A DNA stretch of 22,692 bases. Source: JAQAZP01 sp032127265 (GTDB lineage: Bacteria; Acidobacteriota; JAQAZP01). The position numbers and the translations under genes were made by a program. The notes beneath the pieces were generated by a model that worked only from the letters and a program-made list of their open reading frames with translations, made no database searches and was not told the DNA's origin. Location of the stretch: contig JAQAZP010000222.1 of assembly GCA_032127265.1 (NCBI GenBank), forward strand, positions 1 through 22,692, read 5' to 3'. The stretch's first letter is position 1. Each line of letters opens with the position of its first letter. Below are positions 7,115 to 15,491 of this stretch, one piece after another.

Positions 7115-10033
7115 CTACTTTTTCCAGCTGCCCAGAGCAAGTCCCGCGACAAAAAAGGCGACGAGGTTGAGCGAGAACCAGTAGAGCCCGTCGAAGAGCA
7201 GCATACTCGCCGACAGGCCGGCCAGGCCGTAGATCATCGCCTTGGCCAGCTGGCGGCCCTGCTCGTCCGGACACTCTCGACGCCGAACCAGCAGGCTGCG
7301 AAAGAGGAAAAAGAGGAAGAGCAGAAAGAAGGCCGCCCCGGTGACCCCGGTCTCGGCGGCGATGCGGATCAACATGTTGTCCGGGGTGTTGTACTTCTCG
7401 TGGAGAAACTCCTGGCCCTTGTGCCCGCCGAAATTCACCGCCTCCCGGGCGTAGTTGCCCGGGCCCACGCCGAGCAGCGGATTTTCGGCGGTCATTGCCA
7501 GCCCGCTTTGCCAGCCGGCCAGCCGCTGGACCACCGCCGCCGACCGCGAGATGGAACCGAGGTCGACGAAACGGTCCCGCAACTGGCTGCGGGCCGTGCC
7601 GGAGACCAGGGCCAGGCCACCCAGGGCCACGGCCAGCAGCACGGCAGCCGCCGCCAGCAGCAGCGGCTTGCGCCGGCCGAGACAGACGGCGGCAAACAGG
7701 ACGAGGATGGCCAGGGCGCCGCGGGAAAAGGTGAGCACCAGGGCCGCAACCATCAGCAGCGTGCAGCCGCTCCAGAAGATGCGGGACAGGAAGCAGCCCC
7801 CCTTGCGCCAGCCCAGCCAGACTCCCAGGGGCACGACCAGCAGAAGAAAGGTGGCCAGGGCGATAGGCACAATGAAAGTGGACGCGGCGCGGAAGACCGG
7901 CACTTCAAAATAGAACGGGGCATAGACCTTGAGAATGTTGTGCAGCAGCGGGTTATAGCCCAGGGCGTACTCGGCCACGGCCAGCAGCGACACCGCCGTG
8001 GCGCAGAGGACCAGGGCACGGAGCAGCAGGCCGGTGCCCTGCCAGGTACCGGAAGCGGCGAGGATCAGCAGCAGAACCAGCGGTGGGAGGATGAAGAAGA
8101 GTATCGTCTGCAGGCTCGGCATGGGCCAGCCGGAGAGCAGGCCCCCGGCCAGGGCCGCCAGAAGAAAGAGACCAAAGGAGGCCAGGGCCCGCCGGGCCTG
8201 GCGCCCGCCGGGTTCGTCCGCCGCCGGGAAGGAGAGATCCCGGCCGATGAGCAGACGGAAGGGAATCAGCAGGACCAGCAGCAGGTGCGGCGGGGTGAAG
8301 CTGATCCCGCCGGCCCAGGTGCGCATGCCGCTGAAGTGCTCGAAGGGGAAGCAGGCGGCCAGGGCCACAAACACCACCAGCAGCACGCGGAACGGGGTGA
8401 CGGTCAGGGCGGAGCCCGGAGGGCCGCCCCGCCCCCGGCGCAACCAGCCGATGAGCGGCAGGATCAGCAGCAGGGCGGTTGTGCTGTACAGCCAGTCGTC
8501 CCAGCCCAGTCCAAGGGGCCGGGCGCGGCAGAGTCGCAGCACCGGTGCCCTGACCAGCCTGAGCCGCTGTACCCCGGCGCGCACCGGATGGTTGGCCGGC
8601 TCGAGACGCAGACGGGTGATCTCCCCATCCCAGAGCGGGCAGGAGCCCATATCGAGGTAGTAGATCTCGTCACTGCCATACTGGTTGAGGGTGAAGCGAA
8701 TGGAACGCCGGCGGCTGAATCGCGGGTCTCTTTCGGTGGCCCAGTACAACCGCCCCTCCCCCACCCCGCTGTTCACCCGGCCCATGACCTCGATCAGGTC
8801 CACATCGCCGGCCCGGATTTTCTGAGGCTCCGAGGTCATCAGGGCGTCTCCCGGCAGGGCGAGGTCCAGAAAGGCGAAACGGCCCTCCAGAACCGGCGAT
8901 GGCTGGTCCTTTCGCGGCCGCCAGCCCTGCCAGCCCCGCTGCTCGGTAAAGACCCACTCGGCGGCGTAGGGGCCGATGAACTCCTCGTCGCCGGTCCTGG
9001 CCCTGGCCGCCGAACGCTTGGTTTCCAGTACCCAGTCGGTCTGCAGGGCCATGGCATCAAGGTGCATGCTCAACCGACCCCGGTTGTCCGGCAGATCGAG
9101 GAGTTCCACTCGCACGGCCCGAGGAACGATGATCTCCGGCAGCCGGCGGCGGCTGTAGAACGAACTGCCGAGACAGGTGAGGCCGGGGATCGTCTTCCAC
9201 AACTCGGGCAGGGATATGTCGGCAAAATCAAGGCCGTTGACCAGCAGAATCCCGGTTTCCCCGCCGCCGGCATCCTCGATCACCATCCGGGCCACGGCCT
9301 GGCCGAATTCAATGCCAAAGGTGTCGTTCAGTGAGGACGATATTTCGACGGCCCGGCAGGGCGGAAACCCGGGCGTGGGGATGCGGACGGACGGATTCTC
9401 ACTGGTCAGCGTGATCAGCTGATTCTGGGGCACCGGTTTGAAGTGCATGAACGACTCCCGGCGGTCGTCCGAACCCTCCGCGCCGGTAACACGGATCGAT
9501 TCGATGGCCAGGGTCCCCGCCTCCATGATCGGATCGATCCGTAGCTGGTGGATCACCCCACGCCACCAGGGCGAACGGCCCACCTCGGCGCGGCAGGTCT
9601 GCATTTCACCGTCCAGCGCCACCCGGAAAAAGACGCTCTGCCTGCGGCTCCAGCCCCGGTCCCCCTCGTTCATCCAGTAGAGCTGGCCCACGGTGGCGTC
9701 CCGACCCAGATGGCCCCGGGCGGCCAGGTGCAACAGCACCAGTGATGCCTCGCCGGCGTCAAAGCCCAGTCCCGGCCGAGTGACGAGGTAGGGATCCTCC
9801 CCGGGGACGGAATAGAGCGGCACCCCAGTGGCCTGGTCAGTGCCGGCCGGTTCCAGTTGCTGGCTGTACTCGAACTGCGAGAGGGTCGGGTCTTCCGCGG
9901 CTTCCCAGGACCAGAAAAGCGGGGGGGCGGCAATGCCCTCCGCCGCGGCCGGGAGAGAATATCCGGCCAGCACCGCAATGAGGACCAGCCGCAGGAGATG
10001 CTGGATGAAGCTGTTCCGGCCCGGCGCGCTCAT
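7115..10033 (-). CDS. O-antigen ligase/polymerase-like membrane protein with duplicated extracytoplasmic module
   Basis: The 972-residue product starts with a signal peptide or anchor (about 10-31). A large non-membrane region to about 510 holds two copies of a module, at roughly 93-183 and 409-494. Both show G-x-LYW, SRRxS(V/I)xF, a central G-x-(S)-P-x-W and a final (L)R(I/L)(D/E)P. About 12 membrane segments follow. The C-terminal part has the Wzy_C/WaaL pattern RLAGWQSGLA then GVGPGNY (about 837-861), and TPDNMLIRIAAETG where ligases usually have His-Asn. D885 thus replaces the expected His. It probably polymerises or ligates polysaccharide on the periplasmic face. It is the last gene of the minus-strand operon and overlaps the preceding GT2 gene by 4 nt (ATGA). 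Confidence 0.85.
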   Translation of the reverse strand: MSAPGRNSFIQHLLRLVLIAVLAGYSLPAAAEGIAAPPLFWSWEAAEDPTLSQFEYSQQLEPAGTDQATGVPLYSVPGEDPYLVTRPGLGFDAGEASLVLLHLAARGHLGRDATVGQLYWMNEGDRGWSRRQSVFFRVALDGEMQTCRAEVGRSPWWRGVIHQLRIDPIMEAGTLAIESIRVTGAEGSDDRRESFMHFKPVPQNQLITLTSENPSVRIPTPGFPPCRAVEISSSLNDTFGIEFGQAVARMVIEDAGGGETGILLVNGLDFADISLPELWKTIPGLTCLGSSFYSRRRLPEIIVPRAVRVELLDLPDNRGRLSMHLDAMALQTDWVLETKRSAARARTGDEEFIGPYAAEWVFTEQRGWQGWRPRKDQPSPVLEGRFAFLDLALPGDALMTSEPQKIRAGDVDLIEVMGRVNSGVGEGRLYWATERDPRFSRRRSIRFTLNQYGSDEIYYLDMGSCPLWDGEITRLRLEPANHPVRAGVQRLRLVRAPVLRLCRARPLGLGWDDWLYSTTALLLILPLIGWLRRGRGGPPGSALTVTPFRVLLVVFVALAACFPFEHFSGMRTWAGGISFTPPHLLLVLLIPFRLLIGRDLSFPAADEPGGRQARRALASFGLFLLAALAGGLLSGWPMPSLQTILFFILPPLVLLLILAASGTWQGTGLLLRALVLCATAVSLLAVAEYALGYNPLLHNILKVYAPFYFEVPVFRAASTFIVPIALATFLLLVVPLGVWLGWRKGGCFLSRIFWSGCTLLMVAALVLTFSRGALAILVLFAAVCLGRRKPLLLAAAAVLLAVALGGLALVSGTARSQLRDRFVDLGSISRSAAVVQRLAGWQSGLAMTAENPLLGVGPGNYAREAVNFGGHKGQEFLHEKYNTPDNMLIRIAAETGVTGAAFFLLFLFFLFRSLLVRRRECPDEQGRQLAKAMIYGLAGLSASMLLFDGLYWFSLNLVAFFVAGLALGSWKK

Positions 10034-11070
10034 CGATCAGTTCCTCCGAGGAAGGGCATGAATCGAAGAAATCCGGCGGCCATTCCAGTGAGCAGGGCCG
10101 CGGCCCGCAGGACCAGCAGCAGCGGCGAAAGCAGCGCCAGCACCGGGTCCCGGCGCAGCAGGTCAAAAGCGAAGGGGACCGTGGACGCGGCGAAGACCAG
10201 CAGGAGAAGCAGCGACAACCAGACCGCCGGCGGGACGACCAGGCCGGCAGCCGCGGCGGCCAGGGCCCCGGCCAGTGCGGCCAACTGGACCTTCATCGAC
10301 CGCGGTGTGTAACTGTCCCCCGCCGCCTTTCCCGGGTACCGGCGGTAGACCTTCATCCGCCAGAACCCGCGGCTCACCTTCAGCCGGAGATAGCTGGCCA
10401 GAGTAGGCCGGTGCCGGTGCACGACCACCGCCGCCGGGGCAAAGGCCATCCGGTGGCCGGCGGCGGCGATGCGGTAGGAGAGGTCCACGTCCTCGTTGTT
10501 CGGCACCGGGAAGCTGGTGTCGAAATGCCCCACCTCATCCAGCACCCGGCGCCGAAAAGCGGCGGCATAGGTGTCGACGAAATCGATGGACTCCTGCCGG
10601 GACATCAGTCGGTAGCGTTCTTCGAATTCGGCCTGGGCAAAACGCGCGGCAAGCGACCGCTGGGTGGTGCGATAGGCGCCCTTGACGCCGGCCACCGCCG
10701 GATCGTCCAGCAGGGGACGGCAAATCTCGGAGACGAACCGCGGGTCGGGGATACAGTCGGCATCGGTGAACAGCACGATGCTTCCATTCGCTTCCACGAT
10801 GCCCTGGTTGCGGGCCGCCGCCGGTCCGCCGCGCTCTTCGCGGACAATCACTCTCAGCGCTTCGCCCCCAGCCTCCCGGGCCGCCGCGGCCGTGCCGTCA
10901 GTAGAGCCGTCGTCCACCACCAGGATCTCCAGCCGGCCGGGGAGATCCTGCTGGCCGGCCAGCCCGCGGAGGCACCGCGGCAGGCGGTTCGCGGCATTCC
11001 ACGCCGGCACCACCACCGATACCAGCAGTGGCGGGGACTGGTCGAGTTGGTCGGCCGCTCCGGTCATCAT
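10030..11070 (-). CDS. Family 2 glycosyltransferase with C-terminal membrane helices
   Basis: A GT-A type inverting sugar transferase of 346 residues. The catalytic domain has VSVVVPAWNA near the start, DDGS at 53-56, the DAD metal-binding triad at 103-105 (FTDADC) and the acceptor-side acidic motif NNEDVDLSYR (191-200). Two to three hydrophobic helices at about 256-335 anchor it to the inner membrane. It presumably adds a sugar to an undecaprenyl-linked intermediate on the cytoplasmic face. The gene sits 27 nt after the radical SAM gene and overlaps the ligase gene by 4 nt. Two consecutive ATG codons (11070, 11067) are possible starts, neither with a strong ribosome site. The donor sugar is unknown. 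Confidence 0.9.
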   Translation of the reverse strand: MMTGAADQLDQSPPLLVSVVVPAWNAANRLPRCLRGLAGQQDLPGRLEILVVDDGSTDGTAAAAREAGGEALRVIVREERGGPAAARNQGIVEANGSIVLFTDADCIPDPRFVSEICRPLLDDPAVAGVKGAYRTTQRSLAARFAQAEFEERYRLMSRQESIDFVDTYAAAFRRRVLDEVGHFDTSFPVPNNEDVDLSYRIAAAGHRMAFAPAAVVVHRHRPTLASYLRLKVSRGFWRMKVYRRYPGKAAGDSYTPRSMKVQLAALAGALAAAAAGLVVPPAVWLSLLLLLVFAASTVPFAFDLLRRDPVLALLSPLLLVLRAAALLTGMAAGFLRFMPFLGGTDR

Positions 11071-11097
11071 CTTTGCCCAGGAACAGGTGTCCGCGGG

Positions 11098-12543
11098 TCA
11101 GCCGCGGAACAGGTAACGGACGAATGTCTTCAGCGCCTTAAAATTGCGCACCGCCTCGCCGGGATCGGTCAGCGTCTGCCATGCTTTGTACAGCAGGTAG
11201 CGCGGACGGAGATAGAACCGCCGCCGCGCCTGGTTGCAGAACGCCACCAGCTGGGTCCCATTGACACTGCCGGTGGAGATCACACAGTTGTGCTGGCCGG
11301 TCTCGTCGAGCCACCGTGCGTAGTCCTCGGTCTCCAGCAGCCCTTCCGAACGGTAGTGCTCGTAGGCCGTGGTGCCGGGATAGACCATCACCGGGTAGAA
11401 CTGTGCCGTGTCGGGCCGCAGGGCGGCGGCCAGCCGGTAGGTCCGCTCCAGGTCGTGGTTGGTTTCACCGGGGAAGCCGACGATGAAACAGCCGTGGACC
11501 AGGATGCCGGTCTTCCGCGCATCCCTGACAAAGCGGTGCATCCGCACCGTGTCGAGCTTTTTCTCGATAAAGGCCAGCGAGGCCGGTGCGCCGCTCTCGA
11601 AACCGACACAGACCTGGCGGCAGCCCGCCCGCTTCATCAGCTGCAGCAACTCCGTCGAAACATCGGCCCGGGCATTGGCGGTCCAGGGGATGTCGATCCC
11701 GGCGTCGAGGATCGCCTCGCACAGCGCGGTCACCCGTTTCTCACCAAGGGTGAAGGTGTCATCCTCAAAGAAGAGACCGCGGACCTCGGGGAAATGGCGC
11801 TTGATATATTTCAGTTCTTCCACCACGTTCTCCGGAGAGCGGGTGCGCAGCCGCCGGCCCATGGTGGTCTGGGGGTAGAGGCAGAAGCTGCAGCTGTGAG
11901 GGCAGCCGCGGCTGGTGACCAGGGTCAACATGGGGTAGAGCGAGTTGGGGTTGAAGTAGTGGGCCGGCACCAGGTGGCGGCGGTAGAAGGCCGAGACAAA
12001 AGGCAGCGCGTCGAGGTCGGCGATGGGCTCGCGGGGCCCGGTGGTCACCACCTTGCCGTCTGCACCACGAAGCGCCAGGCCCGGCACGGCACTCAGGTCA
12101 GCGCCCCGCTCCAGGGCCGCGGCCAGATCTCGAACGGTCTCGTCATACTCCCCCACCACCACCACGTCAAGCTCCGGGCACTGGTCCAGGGCCTCTTCGG
12201 GCAGGGCGGTGACGTGGGTCCCGGTGGCCGCCACAAAGCAGTCGGGCAGCCGCTCCCTGACCTGCGCCGCGAAACGAAGGTCATTGTGGATACTCGGTGT
12301 GGAGGTGTCGATCACCGCCAGCATCGGGTCGCCGGCGGCGGCCTCGTCCAGGGTGGCCGCCTCGTCCAGACCGCGGGCCGGCGCGTCGATCATGGTCACC
12401 AGGCAGCCCGACTCTTCCAGCAGGGCACCGGCATGGGCCAGCCAGAGGGGGTAGTAGAGCGTGCCGCTGCGGGTCACTGCCGGGCTCCGCTGGGCCCGGG
12501 AGTAGAGCGGCAGGTATGGCGGATTGATCAGGCTGACCTTCAC
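11098..12543 (-). CDS. B12-binding-domain radical SAM protein in polysaccharide operon
   Basis: A 481-residue class-B-like radical SAM enzyme. A Rossmann-type cobalamin-binding domain covers about 1-150 (VSLINPPYLPLYS near the start, GTHVTALPEEAL at 108-119). It lacks the DxHxxG signature of base-off cobalamin binding. The [4Fe-4S] motif is C214-x3-C218-x2-C221 (CPHSCSFC), followed by a TIM-barrel region with FEDDTF and VGFESG. The start is a GTG at 12543 overlapping the upstream gene's TGA by 4 nt (GTGA). An ORF continuing to 12636 is only overlap with that gene. Relatives methylate or rearrange unactivated carbons in lipids and sugars; here a sugar or lipid-carrier modification is likely but the substrate is not visible. 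Confidence 0.87.
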   Translation of the reverse strand: MKVSLINPPYLPLYSRAQRSPAVTRSGTLYYPLWLAHAGALLEESGCLVTMIDAPARGLDEAATLDEAAAGDPMLAVIDTSTPSIHNDLRFAAQVRERLPDCFVAATGTHVTALPEEALDQCPELDVVVVGEYDETVRDLAAALERGADLSAVPGLALRGADGKVVTTGPREPIADLDALPFVSAFYRRHLVPAHYFNPNSLYPMLTLVTSRGCPHSCSFCLYPQTTMGRRLRTRSPENVVEELKYIKRHFPEVRGLFFEDDTFTLGEKRVTALCEAILDAGIDIPWTANARADVSTELLQLMKRAGCRQVCVGFESGAPASLAFIEKKLDTVRMHRFVRDARKTGILVHGCFIVGFPGETNHDLERTYRLAAALRPDTAQFYPVMVYPGTTAYEHYRSEGLLETEDYARWLDETGQHNCVISTGSVNGTQLVAFCNQARRRFYLRPRYLLYKAWQTLTDPGEAVRNFKALKTFVRYLFRG

Positions 12544-13724
12544 CGCGTCTCTCCTTCGGTCTCGAGAACCTTCATACAGCAAGTATAAACCGTCTGGAGG
12601 TCGATCTGCTCCATACAGGAGACCGACCGGGCACAACCGGGGAACGGCTCGTTGTTGTAGCAGGGGCTGCAGTCACAGCCGGTCTCCACCGCCCGCACGC
12701 CGGGGTGGTCAAGCGGAAGGAGTGCCGAGGCCCGGGTGGGGCCAAAGAGTCCCACCAGCGGGACGCCGAGGGCCAGGGCGATGTGCATCGGCGCCGAGTC
12801 CACGGTGACCAGCAGGCTGGTCCGCCGAATCAGGCAGGCCAGGGAGGAGATCGTGGTGAATCCGCAGAAATTCACCGCCGGATGTTTCATCCGCCCCGCC
12901 ACACCGCGAACCAGTTCCGTCTCGCCGGGCGAACCGAAAAGCCAGACCGGCCTGCCGGTCTCCTCGGTGATCCGGTCGGCCAGTGCGGCGAATTGCTCCA
13001 GGGGCCAGCGTTTTTCCGGCACCCGGTCCCGGGGGTTGACCCCGCCTCCCGGAACCAGGCCAACCGGACCGCCGGCAGCCCCGCCGGCGCCCAGCGATTC
13101 GATGAGCCTCGAAGCCTCCAGGTCCGCTTTCCCGCTCAGGTGAAACTCGAGGTCCCGGGCTTCGCTGCCGCAATTCGCCAGATCACAACCACCGGCCTCT
13201 GCCGCCAGCCGCAGATAGTCCTCAACCACGTAATGCCGGTCGTTGGGGCCGCGCCAGGGGACAGCAGTGGTGAGGGAAAAACCCGATCCGCCGGAATCAA
13301 AACCGATGCGCCGCGGCACCCCGGCCAGCCGGGCCAGGAGGTGCACCGGCCAGGCCGGATGGAAGAGCACCGCGGTTTCACAGCCCAGCCGGTCGATCAG
13401 TTGAACCGTCTCACGCACCGCGGCGGGTCGGCGGGTCAGCAGGCGCTGCTCCGGTATGGTCAGCACCTGGTCGAGGTGCGGATTTCCTTCGAGCAAAGGC
13501 CGGGCGGAATCGCCGGCGAGAAAAATCAACTCGGCTTCGGGCAGGCACCGGCGGAGCATCCGGATCGCCGGAGTAACCATCAGGATATCGCCCAAAGCGT
13601 GGGTCTTGACCAGCAGCACGCGATTCGGTCTGGTCCGGCGGGGCCGCCGGTCCAGACCCCGGGAGAGGACACGGCCCAGGCCCTGGGCGGCCCGCTTCCA
13701 GAAATGGCTGCCGCTTGCGGTCAT
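12540..13724 (-). CDS. Family 9 glycosyltransferase, heptosyltransferase-like
   Basis: A 394-residue GT-B enzyme of the ADP-heptose:LPS heptosyltransferase type. The N-terminal nucleotide-fold region begins near residue 35 with VLLVKTHALGDILMVTPAI, the classical family opening. The C-terminal half has WLFGSPGE, the sugar-nucleotide-binding stretch DSAPMHIALALGVPLVGLFGPT, and then a Cys-rich ending (CDCSPC, CARSVSCM) seen in many members. The ATG at 13724 is supported by GGAG 7 nt upstream. Before the fold there is a basic extension of about 34 residues. It lies 65 nt after the FAD-oxidoreductase gene and is coupled to the radical SAM gene. It may build lipopolysaccharide core or a related glycan; the real donor could be another sugar. 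Confidence 0.9.
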   Translation of the reverse strand: MTASGSHFWKRAAQGLGRVLSRGLDRRPRRTRPNRVLLVKTHALGDILMVTPAIRMLRRCLPEAELIFLAGDSARPLLEGNPHLDQVLTIPEQRLLTRRPAAVRETVQLIDRLGCETAVLFHPAWPVHLLARLAGVPRRIGFDSGGSGFSLTTAVPWRGPNDRHYVVEDYLRLAAEAGGCDLANCGSEARDLEFHLSGKADLEASRLIESLGAGGAAGGPVGLVPGGGVNPRDRVPEKRWPLEQFAALADRITEETGRPVWLFGSPGETELVRGVAGRMKHPAVNFCGFTTISSLACLIRRTSLLVTVDSAPMHIALALGVPLVGLFGPTRASALLPLDHPGVRAVETGCDCSPCYNNEPFPGCARSVSCMEQIDLQTVYTCCMKVLETEGETR

Positions 13725-13789
13725 ACCGGCACTCCGCTCCTCGCCCCCATTGCTCAGAGTCCATCTGCTGCATGGGCTCCGGCTGCACC

Positions 13790-15229
13790 TCAAGTGAGCC
13801 GGAATTCGTCCCGCTGACCCGCGGGCCAGATTACCCCGGCGTGCTCGTGCTGGGGACACAACGCGGACGGTCCGGGCCCGGCCAGCGCTTCGGCCAGGTC
13901 CAGACCGGCCTCGATGGAGTCGTCCATATTGTTGTACCAGAAGGTCCCGCAGCGGCCGAGGCACAGCAGGTTGGCAAAGGGTGCAAGCCGGTTCACGAAG
14001 GTGGCCAACTGCCGGGGGTAGTCCATGCGGTAAACCGGATACGCCCCGGTGACCACCTCGCCGTGAACCCGCTCCACCCGCCCGCGATCCACCAGGCCCA
14101 CCGTTTCCAGCTCCCCGACAACCTGGTCCTCGATACGCTTCAGCTCCTGTGCCGGCGGCGGTGCGCCGGGCCAGGTCACCTCCACGCACAGTCCGTCCCT
14201 GCCGGCCGGCACCAGTTCGGGATGAAAATTTCTCGGGAAGGAGATCCGCGAGATGGCCAGGTCATCATCGGAGAAATAGGTCCACTGGTTCGGCGTCTCC
14301 ACCCGGCCCGCCACCTCGACGTTGAAGATCAGCAGGCTGAGAAAATCCAGTCGGGGCAGCTCAACGCCCAGACCGGTTGCCAGGTCATCGGGCGGGGCAG
14401 TCCAGACCACCCAGGCCGGCTCCACCCGCTGGTCCCGGTAACGCACCGCGGTGATGCCCTCCCCGTCGGTCTCCAGGGCCAGGTCCTCCACGCCGGTGAC
14501 CAACCGGCCGCCATCTTTCAGGAAAGCGTCACGCACCCGGCCGGGGTAGAGGTCGATCCCTCCTTCGGGATAGATGAACTTGGTCACTTTCGGTTTGGGC
14601 AGCAGGGCGATACGCAGTACATCGAGCAGCGACCCCTGCTGGTAGCGGCGGTCGATGGTAGCCCGATGGATCGACTGGCTGGCCCAGCTGTGATGGAGCC
14701 GGTCGGGCGTGCAGTGGGCGAACTTGGTGGTGTAGCCCTTGAAGAAGACATCGTAGAGTGTCGGCCCGTAACGGCTGACGATGTACTCCTCGAAACTCTG
14801 GTCGCCTTGCGGAACTCCGCTGCCTTTACCACCCCGGCGCCCGCGCAACAGGTCACCGAGGCACCGCAGGAGCACCGTAGGCGGAAGCCGAAAAATAGAG
14901 GAGATTCCCAGGGGCCAGGTGTGGTAGCGGCCAAAGAGGTAGACGCTGCTGCAGCGGTCGATGAGCAGGTATTGCTCGCCCAGCGCTTCCCGGATCAAGC
15001 CGAGGGCCCGTTCGCTGTAGGTGTGGAAGCGGTGCGGCCCGATGTCGAAGGTGAAGTCGCCGTAGCGGAAACAGCGGGCCAGCCCGCCCACCTCGGGCAG
15101 GCGTTCAAGGAGCAGCACCGGCAGGCCGCGCCGAACCAGCTCACGTGCCGCGGTGAGACCGGCAATGCCGGCGCCCACCACCACCACCGGCCGGCCGGTA
15201 TCGATCCGCCTCTTCTCACTGCGTTCCAT
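13790..15229 (-). CDS. FAD-dependent oxidoreductase, UDP-galactopyranose-mutase/protoporphyrinogen-oxidase-like
   Basis: The 479-residue protein opens with an FAD-binding Rossmann motif GAGIAGLTAARE (19-30), an acidic strand end at LLLER (about 39-43) and PEVGGLAR. It continues with DIGPHRFHT (62-70), a stretch typical of the UDP-galactopyranose-mutase side of the amine-oxidase superfamily. Near the C-terminus CLGRCGTFWYNNMDDSIEAG is the second FAD contact. Members of this group often sit in polysaccharide clusters and act on nucleotide sugars, but the substrate cannot be read from sequence. I chose the ATG at 15229 because AAGGG stands 8 nt upstream; ATG 15247 and GTG 15250 are alternatives. 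It is the first gene of the operon, behind a promoter and a hairpin-containing leader. Confidence 0.85.
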   Translation of the reverse strand: MERSEKRRIDTGRPVVVVGAGIAGLTAARELVRRGLPVLLLERLPEVGGLARCFRYGDFTFDIGPHRFHTYSERALGLIREALGEQYLLIDRCSSVYLFGRYHTWPLGISSIFRLPPTVLLRCLGDLLRGRRGGKGSGVPQGDQSFEEYIVSRYGPTLYDVFFKGYTTKFAHCTPDRLHHSWASQSIHRATIDRRYQQGSLLDVLRIALLPKPKVTKFIYPEGGIDLYPGRVRDAFLKDGGRLVTGVEDLALETDGEGITAVRYRDQRVEPAWVVWTAPPDDLATGLGVELPRLDFLSLLIFNVEVAGRVETPNQWTYFSDDDLAISRISFPRNFHPELVPAGRDGLCVEVTWPGAPPPAQELKRIEDQVVGELETVGLVDRGRVERVHGEVVTGAYPVYRMDYPRQLATFVNRLAPFANLLCLGRCGTFWYNNMDDSIEAGLDLAEALAGPGPSALCPQHEHAGVIWPAGQRDEFRLT

Positions 15230-15254
15230 CGTGGCTACCCTTTGCATCACACAT

Positions 15255-15272
15255 CAGGGCCCGAAGGCCCTG
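15255..15272 (-). promoter_or_regulatory. Hairpin with UUCG tetraloop in the operon leader
   Basis: A perfect 7-bp stem CAGGGCC/GGCCCTG encloses a 4-nt loop. In the minus-strand transcript the loop reads UUCG closed by a C-G pair, the exceptionally stable C(UUCG)G type. It lies about 26 nt before the chosen start of the FAD-oxidoreductase gene, inside the predicted 5' leader. There is no T-tract, so it is not a standard terminator. A role in RNA stability or start-site exposure is possible. Confidence 0.55.
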
Positions 15273-15329
15273 TAATCGCCTCTGACAGTAAGTGGTTCTG
15301 AATCGGGGAGTGTCCGTCGACAAGCCGTC

Positions 15330-15359
15330 AGTGTATCGGGCAATTCCGGCCCGCGTCAA
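15330..15359 (-). promoter_or_regulatory. Candidate sigma70-type promoter of the polysaccharide operon
   Basis: On the minus strand TTGACG (plus positions 15354-15359) is followed after 18 nt by TACACT (15330-15335). The -35 matches five of six and the -10 four of six consensus positions. It would give a leader of roughly 90 nt ahead of the ATG at 15229, containing the UUCG hairpin. Confidence 0.5.
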
Positions 15360-15414
15360 CCTCCGGGACTGGATCCGCCGCAGCGGATCACCATGATGTC
15401 CTTTCTCTTACGAA

Positions 15415-15436
15415 GTATAGCCCGGACAGGCTATAC
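15415..15436. promoter_or_regulatory. Perfect 8-bp inverted repeat with -10-like hexamers on both strands
   Basis: GTATAGCC and GGCTATAC flank the 6-nt loop CGGACA. Each outer edge extends into a TATACT hexamer, one per strand (plus 15432-15437; minus 15419-15414). On the plus strand a weak TTACGA (15408-15413) lies 18 nt before it. The site stands about 55-77 nt upstream of the LIM-DA1 gene, in the divergent region. It could be an operator or overlapping divergent promoters. Confidence 0.45.
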
Positions 15437-15491
15437 TCAAAGGCTCCAAAGGATCATGAACAAACTGGCCCGGCAGGCCGATGAGGGGGAT

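Noticed and set aside
7049..9334. 761-codon plus-strand frame
   Set aside because: It is the antisense shadow of the O-antigen-ligase-like gene. Its composition (Gln, Gly, Arg, Pro-rich without domains) is typical of such shadows.
10411..12588. 725-codon plus-strand frame
   Set aside because: Antisense to the GT2 and radical SAM genes, whose motifs are unmistakable on the other strand.
13715..15301. 528-codon plus-strand frame
   Set aside because: Antisense to the FAD-dependent oxidoreductase; no recognisable domain.
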